In this document: piece by piece, positions 25,148 to 33,491 of the stretch
Position numbering within the stretch: position 1 is the first letter of the stretch
Layout: every line of letters starts with the position of its first letter
Source of the DNA: Candidatus Obscuribacterium magneticum
GTDB lineage: Bacteria > Elusimicrobiota > Elusimicrobia > F11
Assembly: GCA_020523905.1 (NCBI GenBank)
Contig: JAJAPZ010000008.1
Span: forward strand, 1-64,000
Length of the DNA: 64,000 nucleotides
Reading direction: 5' to 3'
Program-made: the position numbers and the translations under genes
The notes under the pieces: generated by a model
Told to the model about the DNA's origin: nothing
The model's input: only the letters and a program-made list of their open reading frames with translations
Databases searched by the model: none

Positions 25148-27769
25148 TCATCGCAGCACCGCCACTTTCTTGGTGAGTTTTTTGCCGCCCAGATTAAGTA
25201 TCACCCGGTAAATCCCCGAGGCCACTCTCTCGCCTTGGCCGTTCCTTCCATCCCAGATGGCCCGATGGCTCCCCGCCGGCGTGTCGGCATCCACCAGCGC
25301 TCTCACCAGTCCATCCCGTCCGTAAATCTGGATCGTTACATGCATGGGCTCCTCCAATTCGAAGTTGATCTCGATCTCGGAGGAGATCGAGGGATGAATC
25401 ACATTGATACCCGCCGGCCCTTCCCCCGTCATCCGTCTTTCGTCCACAGTCACCTGAAGGTCGTCTTGAGAGGCGAGGGCCCCATCATTGGCGCTCAGGC
25501 GCAGGAGGTAAACGCCGGGTTCAGAGAAGGAGGCTGTGGTCGACAGGGAAGCGGGGGGGTCGAACATCACAGCGCCGGGGCCGGAGACTTTGGTCCAGGC
25601 GATGGTGAGGTGTCTGGGGGGATTGGGGAGTCCGTCATCGGAAACGGAGCCGATCAGTGGAGCGGGATCGGGGAAGGTGAGGATGATATTGTTTCCGGCG
25701 TCGACCGCGGGGGCCTGGTTGTTGACGGTAACGGTGATGGTTAAATCATTGCTGGAGGCGAATTGACTGTCTGTGGCGGTGAGGCGCAGGGTGTATACGC
25801 CGGGAGCGGAGAAAGTAGCCGTCGTGGCAAGCGCAGAGGCGTCGGCAAAGGCGACGGTGCCGGGGCCGGTGGCTTTGGTCCAGGCGGTGGTGAGGCGTCC
25901 GGGGGGATTGGGGAGTCCGTCGTCGGAAGCGGAGCCGGATAAAGAGGCGGCGGCGAAGAGATCGATGGTCTGGTTTGCTCCGGCGGAGACGAGGGGAGGC
26001 TGATTGGTGGTGACATCAGAGGCGACAATGATGGTGACGGTGGCGGAACCGGATAAAACGCTGTCCGATGCGGTCAATTGGAGAACGTAAGTGCCGGTGG
26101 AAGAAAATTGCACCGTTGTCGTCGGGAGAGAGGCGTCTTGGAAAGTTACGGTGCCAGGGCCGGAGAGTTGGCTCCAGGAGGAGGTGATGGTGCTTGGGGG
26201 GTTGGGCAGGCCGTCATCGATGACGATGCCATGAAGGGTGGCCCCGGCGGCGAGTGTGACCGTTTGATGGCCCCCCGCATCGACTTGCGGCGATTGATTG
26301 GTGGGGGTGTCGTTTATGGCGAAGGTGGCGCTGATCGTGTGGTTAGACGTCACATTCGAAAAAGCGTAGGTTGATATAACTCCGTTCGGTACGCCGTCTA
26401 TTGTGACACCAACGATGTGATATCCGGTATCAGGAGTAATCGTGAATGCCTGGCTGGCTCCACTATTTACTGATACGACGCCGACGGGCGAGATGCTGCC
26501 TCCTGAGCCTGCCGTCGCTGTGATGGTATTGGTCACTCCGACACTCAACTGAAATTCTGTTTCGGGGTCGCCGAAAAGGTTTGTCTCAAAGTAAACATAT
26601 CGATATATTCCTCCCAAGCCGCCGCGACTCAACAGAATGTCGACCTTCGAGTCACCGTTCGCTTCTCCAAGGTGTTCCTTCCCTTCGTTAAACACGGCGT
26701 CAAAGAAGCCCAATGCGAAATCGTGACTATAGCCTGGCGCACTCCCCGACTGGTACCAGCCCGTCCGGGCGTTCATCACCACAGCGAAAGCTCCATGGGC
26801 AGATACCACGTGCTTCTCCGCGATGGAGACATCGGCCGTATCGAACGATCCGGCGTTACACCCCTGCGAGTACATAAAGTATGGAAACGCGTTCGTCAGC
26901 CTCCCGACATCTGTCGTCGTGATCCGCGAATCCGTGGTCGGACTCGCATGCCCCGACGATGCCACCATATTTGGGCTGGCGTTGAGATCGCTGATAACGA
27001 GACTCCCCTGAAATGTGTAAGACGGGGTGTCGTACCGCTCGACCAGGTTCCAGGTATTGGGCAAGGTCGCGTCCCGAATCGCTATCATCGATGAACTGCC
27101 CCAGGTCAAGGAGTCCGCCTTCTCCGCAAGCAATACCACCGTGGAGCTGTTCGGATGGGAACTCGTCTCATACTGGATAGTCTTGGCCACAAAATTGGCC
27201 GCCTCAGTTGTGTTGCTCACAGGCGCGCGACCAAGGTAGACCTCCGGCACCATGTCTATTTCACCGCCGTCGGCTCCGTCGCCGTATTCACCCCAAAGAC
27301 TATCTCCGTCTCCATTCCAGGGACCATCCAGACACGCATAATACATGTCGCTTGGAAGGTTGTTCTGTATGTCCGTTCCCACTTGTGCAAAGACCCCCCT
27401 GGCTGGCACCACTTCTACGTCGCCTCCCAACAACACCCATTGCGTGCCGCGGTTCAGATAGGAATCGCGGATAAAGCTTCGTATCTTGTCCGCATTATCG
27501 TTGTTCTCCGTGCCTGTGTAGTTGGCGTAAATATATTCTGTGGTGACGATGGCGGCGGTAAGCCCCTTGCTTATTTTACGGTCGATAAGCGGCTGAAAAC
27601 TGTCCTTTAAGGCATTGCTGGTGATGATCACGTAATCGTATGGCCCTGGCCCCGGTAAGGATAAAGGGGCCTCTTGAGCAGATACCGGAACCGCGGGGGT
27701 GCTCAACACCACCGAGGCAGCAATGAGAATATTCAGGATTTTGCTTTTATAAATGGCGTTTATCTTCAT
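25148..27769 (-). CDS. Secreted C25 (gingipain-type) cysteine peptidase with PKD repeats and FlgD-like C-terminal domain
   Basis: 873 residues with its own signal peptide (KILNILIAASVVLSTPAVPVSA). Catalytic domain 43-410: DYVIITSNAL, WVLLGGDVEVVPAR, YYACLDG, YLGRAPVSN, MVASSGHASP with catalytic His 274, YSQGCNAGSFD with catalytic Cys 304, and a terminal NLFGDPE. The His-Cys spacing (30) is close to gingipains. A Bacterial-repeat module (about 415-490), three tandem PKD/Ig domains (about 493-780; repeat unit about 297 bp at DNA level) and the sorting domain ending KVAVLR follow. In type IX systems C25 enzymes are both cargo (gingipains) and the sortase PorU; the cargo-like tail favours a cargo protease, but a processing role for the neighbouring proteins is possible. 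Starts 6 bases after the propeptide gene. Confidence 0.9.
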   Translation of the reverse strand: MKINAIYKSKILNILIAASVVLSTPAVPVSAQEAPLSLPGPGPYDYVIITSNALKDSFQPLIDRKISKGLTAAIVTTEYIYANYTGTENNDNADKIRSFIRDSYLNRGTQWVLLGGDVEVVPARGVFAQVGTDIQNNLPSDMYYACLDGPWNGDGDSLWGEYGDGADGGEIDMVPEVYLGRAPVSNTTEAANFVAKTIQYETSSHPNSSTVVLLAEKADSLTWGSSSMIAIRDATLPNTWNLVERYDTPSYTFQGSLVISDLNASPNMVASSGHASPTTDSRITTTDVGRLTNAFPYFMYSQGCNAGSFDTADVSIAEKHVVSAHGAFAVVMNARTGWYQSGSAPGYSHDFALGFFDAVFNEGKEHLGEANGDSKVDILLSRGGLGGIYRYVYFETNLFGDPETEFQLSVGVTNTITATAGSGGSISPVGVVSVNSGASQAFTITPDTGYHIVGVTIDGVPNGVISTYAFSNVTSNHTISATFAINDTPTNQSPQVDAGGHQTVTLAAGATLHGIVIDDGLPNPPSTITSSWSQLSGPGTVTFQDASLPTTTVQFSSTGTYVLQLTASDSVLSGSATVTIIVASDVTTNQPPLVSAGANQTIDLFAAASLSGSASDDGLPNPPGRLTTAWTKATGPGTVAFADASALATTATFSAPGVYTLRLTATDSQFASSNDLTITVTVNNQAPAVDAGNNIILTFPDPAPLIGSVSDDGLPNPPRHLTIAWTKVSGPGAVMFDPPASLSTTASFSEPGVYLLRLSANDGALASQDDLQVTVDERRMTGEGPAGINVIHPSISSEIEINFELEEPMHVTIQIYGRDGLVRALVDADTPAGSHRAIWDGRNGQGERVASGIYRVILNLGGKKLTKKVAVLR

Positions 27770-27775
27770 TCGATT

Positions 27776-28681
27776 TTACGGTGATGAATAAGTCTCAAAT
27801 ATATTCCGATCATCCTTGTTATTCACAAAACCGCGCACCTTGTCGGCGTCCTTCGGCCTGGCCTTAATCTTCGCACCCCTCCCCGCGTCGAATGGCTGCA
27901 TCCGGGCTTGCTCGGCGGTCAAGACATAAACCGCCATCTTTTTGTAATAGGAGATTTTTCCTGAGGCCGGCTCATAAACGACGGGACAGACATTCACCAG
28001 GAAGATGTCGTAGCCCCTCATGGCCTGCACCATCTGATTCTCCGCCGCGTTTGTGGGAAAGGGCTCATTTGAACCGTAGATCTCCGGATCCGGAGGCGTT
28101 ATCTTGGCCTCTTCGCCTATAGGGAAAGGCTGCTGAACGCACGCCAACTGGTGTGTTCCTTCCACCGGCGTCAGGGCTTGCGGTTTGATTTTGACCCCCA
28201 CAATCTCGCGGTGAGTGCTCTCTTCATTTGGGAGAAGCAGTTTCACCGTGTATACGGGCAGCCTCGGCGCGCCGGGAACGCTATCCGCATAAGGGAGGGC
28301 CTGGCCATTCATCGTTTTCATAAGGATTCTCTCGCCTCCGGTGTCTGAAAATTCGAAGACGGGCGCTTCGAAAAAGATCTCAGCGCGGCAGGGGAGAGGT
28401 TCATCTTCTATTTTGCCGAGTCTCTCCGGTGTCGTCCGGAGTCGGCCCTTTCCGACGACGGCCTTGATTCCGTCCGCGTCCTTGACCCATTGGCCTCTAT
28501 CGCCGAAGCGCCTCTTATCCATCTGGATGGGAGCATTAGCGGGTGCCGGGTTTCCTTGATTTGTTGTCTGATGGCTTTCTGCCCAGCTGATTGATGCGGA
28601 CAAAATAAGACTGCCGACAAGAGCCAGAACGTAGAAAATCCTTGAATTATTCTTTTTCAATTTACACCTCCTATTTTTCAT
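27776..28681 (-). CDS. Stand-alone C25 peptidase propeptide-like secreted protein
   Basis: 301 residues from the ATG at 28681 (ATGA overlap with the upstream stop). Signal peptide IFYVLALVGSLILSASISWA after a basic n-region. The body resembles the Propeptide_C25 region that precedes gingipain catalytic domains: GERILMKTMNGQALPYADSVPGAPRLPVYTVKLLLPNEE and the later MRGYDIFLVNVCPVVYEPASGKISYYKKMAVYV are the two characteristic blocks. It has no peptidase domain and no C-terminal sorting domain and ends with TAA 6 bases before the peptidase gene. In known gingipains the prodomain is part of the same chain; here it seems to act in trans as inhibitor or folding helper. Unlike most neighbours its signal peptide carries no repeat. 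Confidence 0.8.
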   Translation of the reverse strand: MKNRRCKLKKNNSRIFYVLALVGSLILSASISWAESHQTTNQGNPAPANAPIQMDKRRFGDRGQWVKDADGIKAVVGKGRLRTTPERLGKIEDEPLPCRAEIFFEAPVFEFSDTGGERILMKTMNGQALPYADSVPGAPRLPVYTVKLLLPNEESTHREIVGVKIKPQALTPVEGTHQLACVQQPFPIGEEAKITPPDPEIYGSNEPFPTNAAENQMVQAMRGYDIFLVNVCPVVYEPASGKISYYKKMAVYVLTAEQARMQPFDAGRGAKIKARPKDADKVRGFVNNKDDRNIFETYSSP

Positions 28682-31401
28682 CTCACCACCGCCACTTTCT
28701 TGGTAGTGAGCTCCTCTCCGGCTGTGATTTTCACAAAGTAAATGCCGGAGGCCACTTCCTCGCCGTCGTCGTTTCGTCCGTCCCATCGGGCGCTGTGCAG
28801 GCCCGCGTCAAACGTCCCTTTCAGAAGTTTCCTCACCAATCGCCCTCGAATGTAGATATTGATTTCCACCTCCTCCAAGGGCTTATCACAGGTGAAGTTG
28901 ATGATGGCGTCTGACCCGATGGCCGGATGGATAACGTTGCGCTCCGGTTCCACCTCTCGAGTGACGGGAGATGTCGGCAAGGGAGTGGGAGAAGGAGTAG
29001 GGCTGGGTGTGATCGTAATGACCGTTCCGGAGCCGAAGTCGAAATCGAGGGTGGTGTTGCGGTCGAGGGTGAGGGCTTGAGTCATCATCTGGGAGCCGCT
29101 GATGACCTGGACAGTGAGAGGATTCAAATTCTCCGTGGTGATTTGGTTGGGGTCGGAGGTCAGCTGCCGGTAAACGGTGGCGATGGTGGGGAGCTCGTTT
29201 GCTTGTCCATTGGATTCGGCGGTCCGAGACAAAAGAAGGTTCTTGTCTTTGTCTAATATATCAACGGAGGCGCCGGAGAGAGGGGTTGTGCCGTTGTGGG
29301 CATGGACGCTGACCAGCCAGCCGACCGATATGTCCTTAGTTCCATACCCGTCCCAGTGGATCGTAGGCGTGGATCCGTTCTCATATCGCATGTCGATGAA
29401 TTTGATGTTATGAATCTCGCCATAGTCACATCCGGCGAGTATGCCATTGTAGGTCCGCACGGCTCCATCCGTAGTGTTCTTTCGGATCGTATTGGAGATA
29501 AGTGTGCCGGAGTATGCATTATATCCGTCGTCGCGACCGAAACCAAGTGACACATCGTTGCTCTCAAGCACATTGCCCTTGAGAGTCAAATCAATTCCCG
29601 CGATAACGACTGCGAACTCCAAACCACGAGCGTAGTAGTTTGTATCTGAGGTTTCGACGATCCCCTTGAAGGTGTTGTTCTCCAGTAAGATTCCAGAATT
29701 GGTTGAGCCCGGATTGTAGCTCATCCGGCAACCGATTGCCGCGTGAACTCCGCCAACTCCGGTTCTGGCGATAAATGTATTGCTGTAGATGTGAATGTTC
29801 TGATGTCCGTCGCTGGAGTAAGTCCGTAACCTCAACGCGGTCGCTTCAAGACCCCTTACTCCGAACTCCTGGTTGGGACGCTCGCGGATATCCACGTAGT
29901 TGTCGAAGATGACCCCATTCTTGGACGGCGAGGAGCCTACCCCGTCCAACAAGATTCCACGGCTGCTCTTGCCTACGCCGGCCGTGATTCTGTTGTGGGA
30001 CACCTCAAATGTATCTACACTGCTAAGCATGATCCCATAGCCGCTAGTGACAATGCTGTCGCTCTTTATCACATTGCCGCTAATCGTGACGCCATTGCTA
30101 CCGAAAGCGGCGATGCCGCCTTCCGGAGAATCAAGAATGTTGTTGCGCAACACCTGGACCCTGGACGCGCCATTGACAACCACTGTCGCCAGCCACGACT
30201 GGCGGTTGAGAATGCAGTCGATATCGCTCTGAAACGTCGAATCCTTGATGACAAGGTCTCTCGTATACGTCCCATCGACGCTGTAAGTGTCGATACCGAT
30301 GACCGACGTGCTCACGGAGTCGATCATGTCTGCGTGCGAATCCTTGGCGAAAATGGCAGAAGAACCGTATCCTGCGCCCTGGCCTTGGACGATAGAACCG
30401 TTGCGGAGGGTGAAGTTCGCCGCGTTCCCTGCGGCGCTGGTGATGGCAGGCGTGCTTAAGTGGCTGGGGAACCACCAAGGGGCGTGTGTAGCCACGACCC
30501 CGAAGTCGCGCGATGCTGTCAGTGTTGCGTAGTCGAGATACAAGTAGGGAATGGTGGTAAGGGGAACGACCGTGACCTTCAAACGCACGGCGTTGGTCGT
30601 AGTAGGCGTGAACCCCACGGAGATGCCATAGCCAGCGTCCGGTGAAGGAGAGCTGTTGCTGGCGATCGTAGCGCCGGTCACGGCATCGATGTCAATGACG
30701 GACAGCGTGACGGTGTACGCCAAAGAGTCTCCGACAGTCACCCAATGCCCCTTGGGTATGATGGTGGCTGTATACTCGCGGTTGGCAAGCGGAATGCTGA
30801 TCGGGTCGGAAAGGATCGTCTGAGTGGCTGAGAAATTTGAGCACTTGAGAATCTGGTTCCCCCACATGTACCACGGATCCGGGTTCTGCGCGATCGCCGC
30901 GGCGGGAGCCTGGCTCAAGTCCCAGCCCGGCACATTCGTTCCGCTTCCCTGTTCAAATCCCCCTATATCTCTGAAGGGCTGGCCGGCATAGAAACCGCTC
31001 GCCATCGTCAGTGGTGCGGCATTTCCGTAAGTAACCGTATGGCCGTTTAAATCCAGAGTCACATTGGCCGCCCCTACAATGAAGGCGGTGCCGTCTACCG
31101 TAATGTCCTGGTCCAGGATATAGGTGGTGTTCGCTTGGTCAAGAATCATTGGGAAAGGGCCGCTGGAATTGATGTGGACGTCCGCCGCATGCGCGGGTTG
31201 AGGAGGAAACCCGTACAGTGTCAGTGTGAGAATAAGAAAAAACCGACTCGTCATTCCCACCCGCCACGGCGGGTAAACTCCAGCGGGAATCCATTTCGAC
31301 GTCATTCCCGCGAAAGCGGGAATCCAGTTTGTAAACTTGTTTTTAAAGAAATGTTTAAAACCTGGATTCCCGCTTCCGCGGGAATGACGAACTTCCTTCA
31401 T
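28678..31401 (-). CDS. Secreted beta-helix protein with jelly-roll insert and FlgD-like C-terminal domain (group 4)
   Basis: 907 residues, ATGA start. The n-region is extended by three repeat arms (WIPAFAGMT, then a diverged WIPAGVYPPWRVGMT), followed by FFLILTLTLYGFPPQPAHAA. Mature start shows the group 4 pattern TTYILDQDITVDGTAFIVGAANVTLDLNGH (broken over two strands), then a CBM-like jelly-roll insert (GTNVPGWDLSQAP... to about 290), a long beta-helix with many N-N turns (VLRNNILDSPEGG, VISGNVIKSD), a regulatory-like Ig domain (LSGASVDILDKDKNLLLSR), a TPSPTPSPTPLP linker and the sorting domain ending KVAVVR. Likely binds or cleaves polysaccharide; no catalytic residues assigned. Confidence 0.83.
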   Translation of the reverse strand: MKEVRHSRGSGNPGFKHFFKNKFTNWIPAFAGMTSKWIPAGVYPPWRVGMTSRFFLILTLTLYGFPPQPAHAADVHINSSGPFPMILDQANTTYILDQDITVDGTAFIVGAANVTLDLNGHTVTYGNAAPLTMASGFYAGQPFRDIGGFEQGSGTNVPGWDLSQAPAAAIAQNPDPWYMWGNQILKCSNFSATQTILSDPISIPLANREYTATIIPKGHWVTVGDSLAYTVTLSVIDIDAVTGATIASNSSPSPDAGYGISVGFTPTTTNAVRLKVTVVPLTTIPYLYLDYATLTASRDFGVVATHAPWWFPSHLSTPAITSAAGNAANFTLRNGSIVQGQGAGYGSSAIFAKDSHADMIDSVSTSVIGIDTYSVDGTYTRDLVIKDSTFQSDIDCILNRQSWLATVVVNGASRVQVLRNNILDSPEGGIAAFGSNGVTISGNVIKSDSIVTSGYGIMLSSVDTFEVSHNRITAGVGKSSRGILLDGVGSSPSKNGVIFDNYVDIRERPNQEFGVRGLEATALRLRTYSSDGHQNIHIYSNTFIARTGVGGVHAAIGCRMSYNPGSTNSGILLENNTFKGIVETSDTNYYARGLEFAVVIAGIDLTLKGNVLESNDVSLGFGRDDGYNAYSGTLISNTIRKNTTDGAVRTYNGILAGCDYGEIHNIKFIDMRYENGSTPTIHWDGYGTKDISVGWLVSVHAHNGTTPLSGASVDILDKDKNLLLSRTAESNGQANELPTIATVYRQLTSDPNQITTENLNPLTVQVISGSQMMTQALTLDRNTTLDFDFGSGTVITITPSPTPSPTPLPTSPVTREVEPERNVIHPAIGSDAIINFTCDKPLEEVEINIYIRGRLVRKLLKGTFDAGLHSARWDGRNDDGEEVASGIYFVKITAGEELTTKKVAVVR
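31250..31388. repeat. Type A three-arm repeat in the signal peptide region of the 28678-31401 gene
   Basis: A diverged arm (CCCACCCGCCACGGCGGG) followed by two regular CCCGCGAAAGCGGG-type arms, all in frame between MKE and the hydrophobic core. Confidence 0.85.
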
Positions 31402-33491
31402 CGCAGCACCGCCACTTTCTTGGTGAGGAGTTTGTCTCCGGCCTTTATCTTCACCACGTATATGCCCGAAGCGACTTTTCCTCCGTCCTCATTTTTCCCG
31501 TCCCAGGAAAAACTGTTCGTCCCGGCCGCGCATTCGCCTTGAAGGGGGCCTTTAACCCGCCCCTGCCGGTTGTAGATGTTGATCTCGACATTGGCGGGTT
31601 TATCGCAGGTGAATCCAATATTCGTCACCGAACCGATTGACGGATGAATGACGTTTCTCTCAGGCCCAACATCCGAAGCGATGGGTGATACGGGAGAGGG
31701 TCCGGGAGGATTGGGAGTCGTTGGAGGCGGAGGAGTACCGCCTCCTGTTATTACGTTGGCTGTGGCCGCCAGGACTGCGTCAATGTTCGCGCCGATATCC
31801 TTGCCGTCGGTGGCGAGATTGTGATAGGGTGAACTCGGCAACAAGGCGAAGTCGGCCGGCTGGCTGAGAGCAGTGTTCGTGAATCCCACTGCCCCCATAG
31901 TCTGCGGCAGATAGAAGTTGGTGAAATTGGGCCGGTCTCCGTACCTTCCATCTTGTAAGCCCCCAATCAGCACATTCTTGTCAAAGCTGTAGTTTGTTAT
32001 GTAAGTATCAACAGGCACGAAGCCGATGCCGACGTTTTGGCCAGCAATCCCCCAAGCGCCGTGCGTCATCAGGTTGTTCTGGAACGACACGTTCTGTATC
32101 GCAGGCTCAATCCCAGCCACACCCAGGTAGAAAACACCGGACCCAACCCCGCTATGAATTGCGGTATTGTGATTGATTATCAGATTCTCGTATGTATCCA
32201 ATTGAAATGCAGCGGCTCCAAACAGGATTCCGGTGATGTCGTAGATGAGGTTGTTTTTCAGAGCGAGTCTATTGATCGTAACATCATCGGGACTCAACTG
32301 GAATCCATGATCGCAGCCCCTCAGAATGTTGTTTTGGATTGTAACATCATCAATAGGCCCGCCCATTGGAGTCACCAGCACGCCCCAACCTGTCTGAGAG
32401 TCAACCCAAGAATTCTCCAATACATTGCCCTCTGCGAGAATCCGCCTTCCTCCCTTGATCTCAAAGAGATTCTTTACCGTCCAGTGAATTCCGCCATAGC
32501 TCGGGTCGCCGACCTTCCAGGCCAGAGGCTTGTAGAGATAGTTTCCTCGTATAGTTACATCCTGAGGTAAGAGATCGTAGTTCATTGGCCCGCTGTCGCC
32601 GAGAAACAGATTGATTCCGGCAGCCTCGATGTAGTTGTTTGTGATGGCAATAGGCCCGGCGCCGTAGTAGACGTGGATTCCCTGGTTGTCGTTTCCGATT
32701 GCGTGGAAATCTGAGACATAGGAGTCAACGATGCCGAGTCTTCTGACGCATGCGAAAATCCCGTCGCGATTGTTTCCGGTGGCAGTTCCGTGTAAGTAGA
32801 CCCTGTCAAAGATGATGTTATCGGCTAAGTTGCTGAGGGTACTTGCCACCTGACTGTTCGCATTGTAGCCCAGCTTGACCAGCCCGTACTGGAGAACGTC
32901 TGTCTGATTATAATTCGTTGTGATTTCAATCCCGGCAAAGCGGTAGTTGTGGGCGCCCCAGTCCGCCCGGATGGCTGCGCGCCATGCGGCCGGGGCAACG
33001 ATCTTCGCCATGTTTGCCGTGTCGGACGGCCCCACACGCTCGCCTTCGGGAAGTGAAGATAGAGCCGATGATATGATGTAAACCCAGCCGGTTCCGGTCT
33101 TGTTCGGTAGTACATATTGTCCGGTAAATGTAGCACCTGCCTGAACCACGATGACATCGCCCAAATTGGCGCTATTAATCACCGACTGCAGGTCGTCTCC
33201 CTGATTGACCGTCCATGTTTTTCCGCCGGTCGGAAGAGAATAGGTGGTATCGAGGACCGCCTGAGGCAATGCGAGGACCGCCGCAGGCCCGGCGGCGAAG
33301 GCGAGGGTGGGAACAAGAAAGGCCAAAGCCGCCATTCCCGCAAAAGCTCTGGCCGTCATTCCTGCGAAAGCAGGAATCCAGCGCCTACCGTCATTCCTGC
33401 GAACGCAGGAATCCAAATAATGGTTTACGACCCGGGTCCCTGCTTTCGCAGGGACGACGGCTTTTTCGATTTTCGTGAACCGCAGGTTCAT
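31398..33491 (-). CDS. Secreted right-handed beta-helix protein with FlgD-like C-terminal domain (group 2)
   Basis: 697 residues, ATGA start at 33491. Residues about 11-50 are type A repeat-encoded (VVPAKAG, VRRND, WIPAFAGMT), then AALAFLVPTLAFAA. The mature chain starts TTYSLPTGGKTWTVNQGDDL and VIVQAGATFTGQYVLPNKTG and continues as parallel beta-helix coils (FDRVYLHGTATGNNRDG, IAITNNYIEAAGINLFLGDS, TIQNNILRGCDHGF). A GGGTPPPPTTPNPPGP linker leads to the sorting domain ending KVAVLR. Nearly the same architecture as the gene at 51747-53762, to which it is clearly paralogous along the whole chain. Confidence 0.84.
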   Translation of the reverse strand: MNLRFTKIEKAVVPAKAGTRVVNHYLDSCVRRNDGRRWIPAFAGMTARAFAGMAALAFLVPTLAFAAGPAAVLALPQAVLDTTYSLPTGGKTWTVNQGDDLQSVINSANLGDVIVVQAGATFTGQYVLPNKTGTGWVYIISSALSSLPEGERVGPSDTANMAKIVAPAAWRAAIRADWGAHNYRFAGIEITTNYNQTDVLQYGLVKLGYNANSQVASTLSNLADNIIFDRVYLHGTATGNNRDGIFACVRRLGIVDSYVSDFHAIGNDNQGIHVYYGAGPIAITNNYIEAAGINLFLGDSGPMNYDLLPQDVTIRGNYLYKPLAWKVGDPSYGGIHWTVKNLFEIKGGRRILAEGNVLENSWVDSQTGWGVLVTPMGGPIDDVTIQNNILRGCDHGFQLSPDDVTINRLALKNNLIYDITGILFGAAAFQLDTYENLIINHNTAIHSGVGSGVFYLGVAGIEPAIQNVSFQNNLMTHGAWGIAGQNVGIGFVPVDTYITNYSFDKNVLIGGLQDGRYGDRPNFTNFYLPQTMGAVGFTNTALSQPADFALLPSSPYHNLATDGKDIGANIDAVLAATANVITGGGTPPPPTTPNPPGPSPVSPIASDVGPERNVIHPSIGSVTNIGFTCDKPANVEINIYNRQGRVKGPLQGECAAGTNSFSWDGKNEDGGKVASGIYVVKIKAGDKLLTKKVAVLR
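33355..33458. repeat. Type A repeat in the signal peptide region of the 31398-33491 gene
   Basis: Three arms of the CCTGCGAAAGCAGG variant. The arm adjacent to the h-region is read as WIPAFAGMT; a further degenerate half (ARAFAGMAAL) follows at 33330-33350. Confidence 0.85.

Noticed and set aside
25149..25151. ATG at 25151 as start of the group 3 gene
   Set aside because: It is ATGA-coupled, but the in-frame ATG at 24995 has AAGGAGG and a complete signal peptide matching its paralog at 62076; the 52 extra residues would be repeat-derived and place a second basic region inside.
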